Source: Clostridiales bacterium (GTDB lineage Bacteria; Bacillota; Clostridia; Oscillospirales; Oscillospiraceae). Taken from it: a DNA stretch of 64,000 nucleotides. The translations under genes and the position numbers were made by a program. The DNA lies in contig JAJUHC010000003.1 in assembly GCA_029268065.1 (NCBI GenBank), positions 62,001-126,000 on the forward strand. The letters run 5' to 3'. The notes below the pieces were generated by a model, which was given only the letters and a program-made list of their open reading frames with translations, ran no database searches and was not told the DNA's origin. Every line of letters starts with the position of its first letter. Within the stretch, counting starts at the first letter, position 1. Shown in pieces: positions 1 to 7,797 of this stretch.

Positions 1-79
1 AGCCGGACTTGTTGCTGACCGCGGCGATTATCCCGCTTGCGCCCGGAGATAAGCTTTTTAATGTTTTTATAATAATCAC
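1..79 (-). CDS. FeoA-like ferrous iron transport protein, N-terminal fragment
   Basis: Only about 26 codons of a minus-strand frame lie in the window. They read VIIIKTLKSLSPGASGIIAA and onward, which resembles the start of FeoA-type SH3-fold proteins (the family opening usually has a Leu-x-x-Leu-x-x-Gly pattern). FeoA proteins are small cytoplasmic partners of the FeoB ferrous iron transporter. The start is uncertain: a GTG at 79 follows an AAGGA motif too closely, so a nearby non-ATG codon may be used. A palindromic site just upstream fits metal-dependent control. The call rests on a short stretch only and could be wrong. Confidence 0.45.
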   Translation of the reverse strand, partial: MIIIKTLKSLSPGASGIIAAVSNKSG

Positions 80-86
80 ATCCTTG

Positions 87-104
87 AGTTAGTTGCGTCT
101 AACT
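87..104. promoter_or_regulatory. Palindrome upstream of the feoA-like gene, candidate metal-repressor operator
   Basis: Perfect inverted repeat AGTTAG-N6-CTAACT just upstream of the partial feoA-like frame. The TTAG...CTAA arms recall DtxR/IdeR/MntR-type operators, which often precede feo genes. Assignment to that regulator class is inference. Confidence 0.4.
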
Positions 105-445
105 ATAATTTACCCTAACGAAGCTAATATGTCAATAGCAATAATATATATAATTATAACAGAAAAAAAGGATAATAAATGTTCGAATTAACAAAAATGC
201 TCAATTTATCTGCTCATTTTTGCTCAATATACTTGATGGGTTGAGTTCATTGCGCGGTTTCGCCTTAGATTTTATCACCGCTGCTGACACTATTCGCAGG
301 TTTACTTGACCGACCTGTCACAGGTGGCAATCTCATACTATAACAAAAGAAAAAGCAAGGTTTTCACCCTGCTCTCACTTAATGCTGATTGTTTAAAGCC
401 CATATAACCCGGTGGTATAAGTACGACCTTCTGGAGTCTCATGTT
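105..445. other. Intergenic spacer, mostly AT-rich
   Basis: About 340 bases without a credible gene. It holds the terminator at 344-373 and a short perfect palindrome ACCTGT-C-ACAGGT at 313-325. I see no RNA gene or mobile element in it. Confidence 0.5.
344..373 (-). terminator. Rho-independent terminator of the XRE/membrane protein pair
   Basis: On the minus strand AGCAGGG and CCTTGCT form a 7-bp stem (one G-U pair) with a 6-base loop, followed by TTTTTCTTTTG. It lies about 70 bases downstream of the membrane protein stop codon. Confidence 0.6.
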
Positions 446-877
446 CTACATTTCTTTGTCATATTTGCAGCGATAGTAAATCCCATAGCCAGCCACGAAA
501 AGATATGCAAACGCCATAAGCAGAACTGCAAACATATCAATGCCCATTAAGGCAAATGCAAGCAATAATGACCCAAATACAAATATCATCATATCATATG
601 CTTTTGCTTTGGCACGATTACCAATCGCTATGTTTCGTTCATCATTCCTGATTATTTCCAACTGTTTTTCAATGTTAGGACTGTTTTTTATTGCTTTGTG
701 GCTGATAATACTTCCCATGCCCTGGCCAAAAATTCCGCAGCCAAGCCCAACACAAACATAGGGTAAGGCTATCATAACACCCCGCGGGTCTGCAGTAGCT
801 TTAATAAGGTACAGACCTATTCCAAGCAGCAACAAACCCATAATTGTCATCAAATTTGACATAGCGTTCTTTCTCAC
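446..877 (-). CDS. Small integral membrane protein paired with an XRE regulator
   Basis: A protein of about 143 residues, almost all hydrophobic apart from a charged central loop (KQLEIIRNDERNIAIGNRAK) and a basic C-terminus. Two hydrophobic segments precede the loop and two follow it, which gives about four membrane segments. I chose the GTG at 877 because GAGGAGG stands about 9 bases upstream and the codon begins one base after the regulator stop; longer versions would overlap the regulator. The layout matches the common Firmicutes pairing of a tiny XRE regulator with a co-transcribed membrane protein of unknown function (DUF2178-like in general appearance). No transport or catalytic motif is visible, so the function is unknown. 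Confidence 0.75.
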   Translation of the reverse strand: MRKNAMSNLMTIMGLLLLGIGLYLIKATADPRGVMIALPYVCVGLGCGIFGQGMGSIISHKAIKNSPNIEKQLEIIRNDERNIAIGNRAKAKAYDMMIFVFGSLLLAFALMGIDMFAVLLMAFAYLFVAGYGIYYRCKYDKEM

Positions 878-878
878 A

Positions 879-1079
879 TTAATTATCCTCCTCATAGATA
901 AAAATTTCTTCAATGCTCAATTGAAAGTATCTCGCAATCTTAAATGCTAAAATTATGGATGGATTGTATCGTCCATTTTCAAGAGACCCTATTGTTTGTC
1001 TTGAAACTTCCAAAACTGCCGCAAGTTCTTCCTGTTTTATTCCCCTTTGCTTTCGGATTTCTTCTAATCTATTTTTCAA
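879..1079 (-). CDS. XRE-family helix-turn-helix transcriptional regulator (YgzD/YozG-like)
   Basis: A 66-residue cytoplasmic protein consisting of a single Cro/C1-type HTH domain. The recognition region VSRQTIGSLENGRYNPS and the C-terminal SIEEIFIYEE are typical of the small Firmicutes regulators paired with membrane proteins. The start is TTG, with AGGGGG about 7 bases upstream; no ATG lies near. Its own promoter is flanked by two AAAGT-NN-ACTT palindromes, which fits negative autoregulation of this regulator and the membrane gene behind it. The regulated signal cannot be read from the sequence. Confidence 0.9.
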   Translation of the reverse strand: MKNRLEEIRKQRGIKQEELAAVLEVSRQTIGSLENGRYNPSIILAFKIARYFQLSIEEIFIYEEDN

Positions 1080-1103
1080 ACCGTATCCCCCTGTTTTGCA
1101 TGG

Positions 1104-1162
1104 AAAGTTTACTTTACATATTTGAGTATAATATCAATGAACATAAATGTCAAGTACACTTT
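1104..1162 (-). promoter_or_regulatory. Promoter and twin operators of the XRE gene
   Basis: Minus-strand sigma-A promoter: -35 TTGACA at 1148-1153, 17-base spacer, -10 TATACT at 1125-1130. Two short palindromes bracket it: AAAGTTTACTTT at 1104-1115 (downstream of the -10) and AAGTACACTTT at 1152-1162 (overlapping the -35). Together they also form a larger inverted repeat. This is classic repressor architecture. Confidence 0.75.
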
Positions 1163-1288
1163 CCATTCAATATATGAGAATTTTGACAATTCAATTTTTC
1201 TTGGGCTGTTTAATTAAAACAACTCTACACAGTAATTGTTTTAAAATTGGATAATAATAAAATAAATACTGATTGAAGGGTTGAAAAA

Positions 1289-3334
1289 ATGGCTGAATTT
1301 AAGTATACAAATAATCTGATTCACGAAAAATCCCCGTATCTTCTCCAGCACGCGCACAACCCTGTGGACTGGTACCCATGGGGCGACGAAGCTTTTGATA
1401 AAGCAAAACAGGAGGACAAACCTGTCTTCCTGTCTGTTGGCTACTCCACCTGTCACTGGTGCCATGTAATGTCGCATGAATCATTCGATGACATGGAGGT
1501 GGCGGAGGTACTCAACCGTGATTTTGTGCCGATAAAAGTCGACAGGGAAGAGCGTCCTGATATAGATACCGTCTATATGTCTGCATGTCAGGCTATGACG
1601 GGATCGGGCGGATGGCCGCTTACGCTTGTAATGACTCCTGAGCAAAAGCCATTTTTTGCGGGCACCTATCTCCCCAAAAACGCTTCATACGGCAGGATGG
1701 GTCTTCTGGAGCTGCTCGCGGAAGTTACAAGACTGTGGAAAACAAACAAGCCGGCATTGATATCTGCCGGTGAAGAAATAGTATCGACTATTAGGGAGCA
1801 AAAAACGGCGTCGGGAGTAAACGGGCCCCCGCTGAAAGAGATATTGAGCAAGGGCGCGTATCAGTTTGAAAAAAGCTATGACATCGAATGGGGCGGCTTC
1901 GGCGTTGCGCCCAAGTTTCCCGCGCCGCACAATCTGCTTTTCCTAATGCGCTATTCCGCTGCCGGAGGAGCTACAAAATTGATGGACATGGCGGAGAAAA
2001 CGCTTGAGCAAATGTACAGGGGAGGTATTTTTGATCATATAGGCGGCGGGTTTTCCAGATACTCGACAGATGAGAAGTGGCTTGTACCCCACTTTGAAAA
2101 AATGCTTTACGACAACGCGCTTCTCTCCTATGCCTATACCGAAGCATACGGCGCCACAGGGCGTGAGCTTTATAAAAATGTGGCCGTATTGACGCTTGAC
2201 TACGTTATTCGCGAGCTCAGAAACGATCAAGGGGCTTTCTGCTGCGGTCAGGACGCGGACAGCGACGGCGTTGAAGGAAAATATTACTTGTTTGACCCGG
2301 ATGAAGTTGCAGGCGTATTAGGCAAAGAGGACGGAGACAGATTCTGCCGTTATTACGGCATAACCGAAAAGGGGAACTTCGAGGGCAAAAGCATACCGAG
2401 CCTCATCAACAATCCTGATTTTGAGGAGCAAAGCGAAAAAATGAGACGATTATGCCTTGAGCTGTATAAATACCGCCTTGAAAGGACGTCTCTCCATAAA
2501 GATGATAAAATTCTGACTTCATGGAACGCGCTTATGATAGCCGCACTTGCCAAAGCCGGGTTTATTCTGGAAAGGTCAGATTATTTTGAAGCCGCCGAAA
2601 AAGCAGGAAGATTTATAACAAAAAATCTGGTTGACTCAAACGGCAGGCTCCATGTGCGATGGAGGGAAGGCGAGGCTGCCATCACAGGGCACCTTGACGA
2701 TTACGCCTTTTATATATTTGCCTTGCTGGAGCTGTACGAGAGCAGCTATGAGACAAATTATCTTAAGGAAGCGCTTCGGTTTGCAAAGCAAATGATCGAT
2801 TGTTTTTTTGACAGGGAAGAGGGCGGTTTCTATTTTTACGGCAGGGAAGGTGAAAAGCTTATCATCCGGCCAAAGGAGGTCTACGACGGGGCGATGCCCT
2901 CGGGGAATTCGGTTGCGGCGCTTTGCATTTCACGGCTCGCCGCCCTGAGCGGAGATATCGAGCTGAAGGAAATTTCGGATAAGCAGCTTGAGTTTATTGC
3001 CGCGTCGATCGGCTCCTATCCATCGGCGTACAGCTTTTCCATGCTTGCTCTTATGGAGTCCGCCTTCCAATCGGCAGAGCTTGTGTGCGCCACAGCCGGA
3101 AATGAGGCTCCTCGGGAGCTGAGAGCATTTTTGCGGGAGGGGTCGAGGAAAAATCTGAATGTAATCCTTAAGACTCCCTCAAACGGGGAGAGTCTTAAGG
3201 AGCTGGCGCATTATACGGAGAATTATCCGATACCTGAAAACGGAATCGAGTATTATATATGCAGGAATCAAGCCTGCATGCCGCCTGTAAAGAGTATTGA
3301 AGAGATCGGAAAATATCTTAAGAACGGTAATTAA
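1289..3334 (+). CDS. yyaL: Thioredoxin-fold / six-hairpin protein, YyaL (DUF255) family
   Basis: 681 residues, the usual length of the YyaL/SSP411 family. The N-terminal thioredoxin-like domain (about 1-165) begins with the family signature [20 protein letters not shown] and has the redox motif CHWCH at 55-59, followed by [10 protein letters not shown]. The rest is an alpha/alpha six-hairpin domain like N-acylglucosamine 2-epimerases, with [17 protein letters not shown] and [14 protein letters not shown]. The biochemical role of the family is not settled; a cytoplasmic redox or sugar-related enzyme is assumed. GAAGGG precedes the ATG. The gene is monocistronic and converges on a sugar transporter, with a shared terminator between them. 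The family call is firm, the function is not. Confidence 0.92.
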   Translation: MAEFKYTNNLIHEKSPYLLQHAHNPVDWYPWGDEAFDKAKQEDKPVFLSVGYSTCHWCHVMSHESFDDMEVAEVLNRDFVPIKVDREERPDIDTVYMSACQAMTGSGGWPLTLVMTPEQKPFFAGTYLPKNASYGRMGLLELLAEVTRLWKTNKPALISAGEEIVSTIREQKTASGVNGPPLKEILSKGAYQFEKSYDIEWGGFGVAPKFPAPHNLLFLMRYSAAGGATKLMDMAEKTLEQMYRGGIFDHIGGGFSRYSTDEKWLVPHFEKMLYDNALLSYAYTEAYGATGRELYKNVAVLTLDYVIRELRNDQGAFCCGQDADSDGVEGKYYLFDPDEVAGVLGKEDGDRFCRYYGITEKGNFEGKSIPSLINNPDFEEQSEKMRRLCLELYKYRLERTSLHKDDKILTSWNALMIAALAKAGFILERSDYFEAAEKAGRFITKNLVDSNGRLHVRWREGEAAITGHLDDYAFYIFALLELYESSYETNYLKEALRFAKQMIDCFFDREEGGFYFYGREGEKLIIRPKEVYDGAMPSGNSVAALCISRLAALSGDIELKEISDKQLEFIAASIGSYPSAYSFSMLALMESAFQSAELVCATAGNEAPRELRAFLREGSRKNLNVILKTPSNGESLKELAHYTENYPIPENGIEYYICRNQACMPPVKSIEEIGKYLKNGN

Positions 3335-3360
3335 CGAACAATCAAGACTTGAATAAAAAA

Positions 3361-3384
3361 TAACGGGGGCAAGCGCCCCCGTTA
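3361..3384. terminator. Bidirectional terminator between yyaL and a GPH transporter
   Basis: TAACGGGGGC and GCCCCCGTTA form a perfect 10-bp stem with a 4-base loop. The minus-strand side is followed by TTTTTTATT, so it is strongest for the transporter; the plus side has only a weak T-rich tail. Confidence 0.85.
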
Positions 3385-3401
3385 CACATTAAATTTTTGA
3401 A

Positions 3402-4802
3402 TTAGTCCCTTCTTGCGTCGATCTCAGCCTGATACTTCATAACCTTTTCCTTGGTAAGCCTGAATCCAAAGATAAGGAGGAGTGCGCCGACGGCGAGGAA
3501 GAGGCCGGGGATAAGCGCAAAGGATACGGTCATACCCTGCCTTGCTGCCGCTGACATTGTCTTGGGATCCATCGTGGCTTTGAAGCCGACGGCTGCGAGA
3601 GCGGCGGGGATTATCGTGCCCCTGAGGAATATTGCGACCTTAAGCGGGATGTTCTGAAGTCCCATAATCCATCCGGAAGCGTCCTTTCCGGTCTTCCATG
3701 TAGCGTAAACGACAGTGTCGGCATAGAGCGCGGGCGCAGCGGCGAGCTGAACGCCGTAGAAGAACATAGCAACCGTCATCAATGTAACGACGAGCCCCGG
3801 GTTTGCATAGGTGAAGTAAACCAGTATGAGGCAGACAGCCGAAACTACATAGGCGATTATGATGGAGGTGCGGCTGGAGAGCTTTGACGACATATAACGG
3901 AACGCGTAAGCGCCGACCATGGCTGCAATGCTCGTGGCCAAAATATATGTTGCCTGCATGCCAGGGTTGTTGGCGGCATATTTGAAGTAATATATGGCGG
4001 AGCCGGAAACAACGAAGTTCATGCACCATTTAGCAAGGTCGGCGATTATAAGGACTATGAGCATGGGATTCTGGAACAGGGAAGCTGCTATATCCTTAGC
4101 GCTAGTTCTGGTCTTGCTGACCTTCTGAACCTTCTCGTCTTCCACGTCCTCGTATCCTTCGGTCATCTTGTAGTGGGCATTGTAACCGAGAGCCATCAGA
4201 ATACCGAGAACAAAGAGCGCGGCGGCAAACTGGTTCTTTTGTCCGACGACGCCTGCAAGCACCGTGGCAAGAGGAAGCCCCATATAGGAGAAAAGTATTC
4301 CTCCGAGGCTGTTCCATGTGGCGCGCGAAGAAGCGAGTGTCGCCTTATCTTCAGGGGTTTTGCCGACTACGCTGACAAGAGCGGAGTTGGCGACATAGGG
4401 AAAGTTCCAGACAACGTGGCTGACGATACCGGCCAGAACGATGACCGTGGATGCAACAGTAACATTGTCGCTGACCTTAATGAACTGGAAGGCAAAGAGG
4501 AACGGAACTATCCACGGCATGATACGGAGCCAGGAACGATAACGTCCATATTTGGACGGCTTGGTGGAGTTGATGATCGCGCCGTAAATCCAGGACAGCA
4601 ACGAATCGACAATGTTGATGATCGAGCCGACAGTGGCGACCAGAGCCATGGAAAATCCGGCTATGTTGGTGAGAAAGAACGTAAAGTAAAAGGTTTCAAT
4701 GTTAGTCATAAGCTTGAAGCCGGCGTCGCCGACTCCGTAGAGGTACTTGAGCGAATTACTAAGCGGTTTTGGAGATTTTGCTTTTCCATTTTCTTGCGGC
4801 AT
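3402..4802 (-). CDS. GPH-family sugar:cation symporter (MFS_2)
   Basis: About 466 residues with some twelve hydrophobic segments. The N-terminal pattern YGVGDAGFKLMTNIETFYFT, then an FFLTNIAG segment and a loop with GRYRSWLR after the second helix, matches the glycoside-pentoside-hexuronide symporters (MelB, UidB, YicJ), which import sugars, glucuronides or sugar acids with a cation. I chose the ATG at 4802 because GAGGGGGG lies about 8 bases upstream; the longer frame adds a non-membrane stretch without a ribosome site. The gene stands alone, with its own promoter 130 bases upstream and a terminator behind. It is a distant paralogue of the transporter at 5716-7053. Substrate unknown. Confidence 0.85.
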   Translation of the reverse strand: MPQENGKAKSPKPLSNSLKYLYGVGDAGFKLMTNIETFYFTFFLTNIAGFSMALVATVGSIINIVDSLLSWIYGAIINSTKPSKYGRYRSWLRIMPWIVPFLFAFQFIKVSDNVTVASTVIVLAGIVSHVVWNFPYVANSALVSVVGKTPEDKATLASSRATWNSLGGILFSYMGLPLATVLAGVVGQKNQFAAALFVLGILMALGYNAHYKMTEGYEDVEDEKVQKVSKTRTSAKDIAASLFQNPMLIVLIIADLAKWCMNFVVSGSAIYYFKYAANNPGMQATYILATSIAAMVGAYAFRYMSSKLSSRTSIIIAYVVSAVCLILVYFTYANPGLVVTLMTVAMFFYGVQLAAAPALYADTVVYATWKTGKDASGWIMGLQNIPLKVAIFLRGTIIPAALAAVGFKATMDPKTMSAAARQGMTVSFALIPGLFLAVGALLLIFGFRLTKEKVMKYQAEIDARRD

Positions 4803-4934
4803 TGAATGGGCCCCCCTCAAAGTTTGTATTATATTAATATACTCATAAAAATGAGATATTAACCAAATTTGATTGCTTAGAGCCGGACCTATACCCGTGA
4901 CATACATTTTTATCCTTAACTATTTGTTAACAGA

Positions 4935-4963
4935 AATATATCATTATGAATTTTTTATGTCAA
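4935..4963 (-). promoter_or_regulatory. Sigma-A promoter of the first GPH transporter
   Basis: Minus strand: -35 TTGACA (4958-4963), 17-base spacer, -10 TATATT (4935-4940). It predicts a leader of roughly 125 bases before the start codon. The rest of the 4803-5171 gap is AT-rich and holds only the terminator at 5101-5138. Confidence 0.7.
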
Positions 4964-5100
4964 GATATTTCGGCATTATTTCAGTTCAATAAACACATTA
5001 TGAGCTAAAAAAATGTACAACACTTAATAATAATGATAAAATGTTCATTATAAAGAGTTAGTTTTGTAATGTATTTCGAAAATTAGACTAATATTCTAAA

Positions 5101-5138
5101 AAATAGCGTGTCAGCATAAATTCTGACACGCTATTTTT
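5101..5138. terminator. Bidirectional terminator after the DUF3237 gene
   Basis: AAATAGCGTGTCAG pairs with CTGACACGCTATTT over an 8-base loop and is flanked by A and T tracts on both sides. It lies 33 bases beyond the DUF3237 stop codon and closes the transporter/DUF3237 transcript. Confidence 0.88.
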
Positions 5139-5171
5139 AAACGTTAAAACATTTCAGCGTAATTGCGCTTC

Positions 5172-5642
5172 TTACTCAACGACGACCATATAGTAGTCAA
5201 GCTGTATGGAGTCGGGGAATCTCACCGCACAGCATACAAAAATCCTGTTATTTAATATACTGAGGCTTTCGTCGTATATTTCAAACTCGGGCTTTGTACA
5301 GCAGTAGTATACATCCGAAGGCGCGATACCGCCTGAAAGCACAGTCGAAACATACTCGGGCGGAACGGTGCGAATACCGTCGTTCTGGATGTAGAAGCTC
5401 CTGCCGTCGCTAAGCTTAATGCCATATCTGGCCGAAAGCTCGGCTCTGCCGTCGGGACGGACCACTTGGCTGTCAACTCCTCCCGGCAGTATCGTTCCGT
5501 TGATGGGCAAGGCTGCCCCTATAAGTTCGCCGTCGATTATGGAAATGAGCTGGCGGCGGCCCGTTTTGCCGTCCTGTCCGATGAAAACGGGCTTATCGAC
5601 TCTGGCCTTGATTACAAAGGCTTTTACCAGTTTCGGTTCCAA
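5172..5642 (-). CDS. DUF3237 (UPF0311) family protein
   Basis: About 156 residues forming a single DUF3237 beta-barrel. Family features seen: GRRQLISIIDGELIGAALPI, ILPGGVDSQVVRPDGRAEL and ARYGIKLSDGRSFYIQNDG. The family is cytoplasmic and of unknown activity; members often sit beside sugar, aromatic or lactone catabolism genes. I place the start at TTG 5642, which has AAAGGAG 8 bases upstream; a GTG three codons earlier abuts the ribosome site. It follows a GPH transporter on the same strand after 73 bases with no terminator between, so they are probably co-transcribed. A second DUF3237 gene lies at 57764-58222. Confidence 0.85.
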   Translation of the reverse strand: MEPKLVKAFVIKARVDKPVFIGQDGKTGRRQLISIIDGELIGAALPINGTILPGGVDSQVVRPDGRAELSARYGIKLSDGRSFYIQNDGIRTVPPEYVSTVLSGGIAPSDVYYCCTKPEFEIYDESLSILNNRIFVCCAVRFPDSIQLDYYMVVVE

Positions 5643-5715
5643 AGCATACACTCCTTTTTATGTAGGTTGGGTTGTCCAAATTATAAGACGCTTGAAGGAA
5701 AATGTCTACAAAAGT

Positions 5716-7053
5716 TTAGACGGTCCCCGTTTTACGCCTTGCGATTTCATTTTCCATTTCGGCGACCTTTTTATCGTCAAGCTTGAAAAACGCGAGGGGG
5801 ATAAGGGAAACCAGAATGAAGATGCAGGGGATAAGAACATATACGTTCTTGATGCCGGAAGCCATGGCTGCGGGGAATACCTTGAGCGTGGCCTTGTAGC
5901 CTATGGAAGCGAGCGCGGCGGTGATTATGACGCCGCGGAGCGCAATTGCCAGCTTGATGGCAAGCGAGCAGAAAGCCATTATAACGCCTCTGGTGTTCTG
6001 ACCTGTTTTCCATTCGCTGTAAGCGCCGCACATGCCGTAATAGTTTGCCGTCTGGCCGTATGTAATTCCGAAAAACGCCTGAGCGAGGAACAGGGCTCCG
6101 CCTATCGCGTAGAGATTGTTGGGGAGGACAAGGCATATCGCGTGGAATACGAACCAGCCTATCATGCCGATAAATGTCGCTTTTTTCGAGCCGAACCTCT
6201 CGACTACCGTTTTTGTGAAGAGTCCGCCGACGACGCAGCCGAGATAGAACATAATAAGCATAGTGCCGGACAGGGCGGCGTTCCCGATAACAACCTTGCA
6301 GAAATAGCTTGCGGTGGCCGCGGTGATATAGAAGGCGAGAAGGCGGAGCGCGTCATGGAGGAGGAAGGAGATGAGCGGAGGATTCACGACGATGCTCTTT
6401 GCCATATCGCCAAGAGTCGCGGGCTTAGAGCCCTTCTGGGTTGTGTCGTGTCCCTTTGTGATGAAATAGTGAACGTAATAAGCGGCCCAGAAGACAAGGC
6501 AGAAGATCAAAGCGGTGAGAGTGTACGCCGAAACGCCGCCGACCGCCACGATAAACGCTGAGCTGAGGGCGGGTACTGCATAGGACGCTAGGATCTTTCC
6601 GAGGCTTGAGCCGACGGCAAGCCTTGCGGAAAGAAAGGCCTTATCGTTGGGATCGGTGGAAATGGCGGAAATGATGTTGCGGTTTACGGTCCAGCAAATA
6701 TTCCATACAAAATGGCTGACTATATAGCCAAGACCGATTATGAGGCCTGCGGTTACGTTTCCGCCGATCTTTGTGAAGCAGAGGACAAAGAAAAAGGTTA
6801 CAATCGGCGGACAGATAAGCAGCCACTGACGATACTTTCCTGTCTTGAATGTAACCTTGTCTATGACTATGCCTGCGAGAACCGCCGCGATTGCGTCAAC
6901 CAGAGCCGAAAAACCTGTGATAATTGCGGTGATGGAAAGCGGGAGAAGAGCGACGTCCGTGAGAAAGAACACAAGAAACGCGGTTTCCATCGTGGACATC
7001 AGCGAGAAGCCTACCTCGGAAATGCCCCAAAGAGATTTGATGCTTTTTTTCAT
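5716..7053 (-). CDS. GPH-family sugar:cation symporter (MFS_2), second copy
   Basis: 445 residues with about twelve hydrophobic segments. The start WGISEVGFSLMSTMETAFLV, an FFLTDVA segment and the loop GKYRQWLL are the same landmarks as in the transporter at 3402-4802, so both are MelB/UidB-like symporters. I chose the ATG at 7053 because GAGGGG lies about 10 bases upstream. Short charged loops such as TKGHDTTQKGSK separate the two halves. It has its own promoter and is followed by DUF3237, which suggests a small import-and-modify unit for a sugar or glycoside. Substrate unknown. Confidence 0.85.
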   Translation of the reverse strand: MKKSIKSLWGISEVGFSLMSTMETAFLVFFLTDVALLPLSITAIITGFSALVDAIAAVLAGIVIDKVTFKTGKYRQWLLICPPIVTFFFVLCFTKIGGNVTAGLIIGLGYIVSHFVWNICWTVNRNIISAISTDPNDKAFLSARLAVGSSLGKILASYAVPALSSAFIVAVGGVSAYTLTALIFCLVFWAAYYVHYFITKGHDTTQKGSKPATLGDMAKSIVVNPPLISFLLHDALRLLAFYITAATASYFCKVVIGNAALSGTMLIMFYLGCVVGGLFTKTVVERFGSKKATFIGMIGWFVFHAICLVLPNNLYAIGGALFLAQAFFGITYGQTANYYGMCGAYSEWKTGQNTRGVIMAFCSLAIKLAIALRGVIITAALASIGYKATLKVFPAAMASGIKNVYVLIPCIFILVSLIPLAFFKLDDKKVAEMENEIARRKTGTV

Positions 7054-7113
7054 TTGCCTGACACCCCTCAAAAATGTAGTATAAACCGACATTAAATCGA
7101 TTTAGCCAGACAT

Positions 7114-7143
7114 ATTTTAAATTACATTAATTGTAAATGTCAA
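7114..7143 (-). promoter_or_regulatory. Promoter with internal palindrome for the second GPH transporter
   Basis: Minus strand: -35 TTGACA (7138-7143), 18-base spacer, -10 TAAAAT (7114-7119). The spacer contains TTACA-N5-TGTAA (7122-7136), a good position for a repressor. Confidence 0.65.
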
Positions 7144-7227
7144 GGCGGTTCGCTTATGTTTATATACATTTTGGATGAATAAACACATCTTCAGGTAACA
7201 ATTTGTTCATATATTATATTACATATT

Positions 7228-7255
7228 TATTATGCAAAACATATTATGCAAAACA
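7228..7255. repeat. Tandem 14-bp direct repeat
   Basis: TATTATGCAAAACA occurs twice in immediate succession (7228-7241 and 7242-7255) in the AT-rich gap between the transporter and the trp leader. No function assigned. Confidence 0.7.
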
Positions 7256-7442
7256 GACCGTCACTTTATATGTCGGTTTTCCGAAGGGGCGGTGTACGAC
7301 CCCAAAAAAAGAGCGTTTCTTAAGGCTTCTTGAGGCAGGTCCGGGCATGCCGGCTGGCGGAAGGGGCTGCTGAATAGTTGTGTAATAGTGATATACTGTC
7401 AGGCATTTATTTAAAAATTTTCGTTATAAAAAAGCATTGACA

Positions 7443-7471
7443 TGGCTTTGCCGCTGTGATAGCTTTATAAT
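7443..7471 (+). promoter_or_regulatory. trp: Candidate promoter of the trp operon
   Basis: A TATAAT at 7466-7471 lies about 20 bases before the T-box leader. The matching -35 at 17 bases would be TGGCTT (7443-7448), a weak box. A perfect TTGACA at 7437-7442 is 23 bases away and too far. The -10 is convincing, the -35 is not. Confidence 0.45.
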
Positions 7472-7489
7472 CAATTAAATACCTTAAAC

Positions 7490-7755
7490 CGTTGATGCGG
7501 GGATAAAGGTGATCATGCTCTTACAGAGAGTCCGTGCAGCTGAGATTCGGGCAGAAAACAAGTCATCAAATGGGCCGCTGAGGGCGCAGTCAAAGGCTTT
7601 AAGCCGAGTATTCTGCGACGTGAGGGCATACGTCAGTTGCCGGGGATATGATTGTATCCCGCAAAGAGCACGGTATGTTCTGCCGTGAATCAAGGTGGCA
7701 CCGCGAGTTTGAAAAGCTCGTCCTTGACTATTTAGTCAGGGATGGGCTTTTTTGC
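7490..7755 (+). promoter_or_regulatory. T-box leader RNA, tryptophan-specific, of the trp operon
   Basis: The conserved T-box AAGGTGGCACCGCG is at 7692-7705 and is followed by a terminator hairpin with a T run. About 200 bases upstream is a long stem-I-like region with TGATGCGGGGATAAAGG and an AGAGAG element. TGG at 7571-7573 stands in a suitable place, followed by a purine, and is the likely specifier codon; this agrees with the Trp biosynthesis genes behind it. Uncharged tRNA-Trp would pair with the specifier and the T-box bulge and allow read-through, while charged tRNA lets the terminator form. The T-box core is certain; specifier position and 5' boundary are inferred. Confidence 0.9.
7713..7753 (+). 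terminator. Regulated terminator of the trp T-box
   Basis: AAAGCTCGTCC...TGACTA pairs with TAGTCA...GGGCTTT (with G-U pairs and small mismatches) and ends in TTTTTT at 7748-7753. It overlaps the region that must pair with the T-box to form the antiterminator. Confidence 0.85.
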
Positions 7756-7797
7756 TTTTCCCCGACGGAAAATCATATATGAAAGGCGTGAAGAAGA

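Noticed and set aside
4803-4907. N-terminal extension of the first GPH transporter (start at 4907)
   Set aside because: The extension has no ribosome site, while the ATG at 4802 has a strong one and matches the family length.
5419-6561. 380-codon open frame on the plus strand, antisense to the second GPH transporter and DUF3237
   Set aside because: It overlaps two clear genes on the other strand, has no ribosome site or domain, and its composition mirrors the antisense of codon-biased genes.
7437-7442. TTGACA in front of the trp leader taken as a -35 box
   Set aside because: It is 23 bases from the only good -10, outside the usable spacer range.
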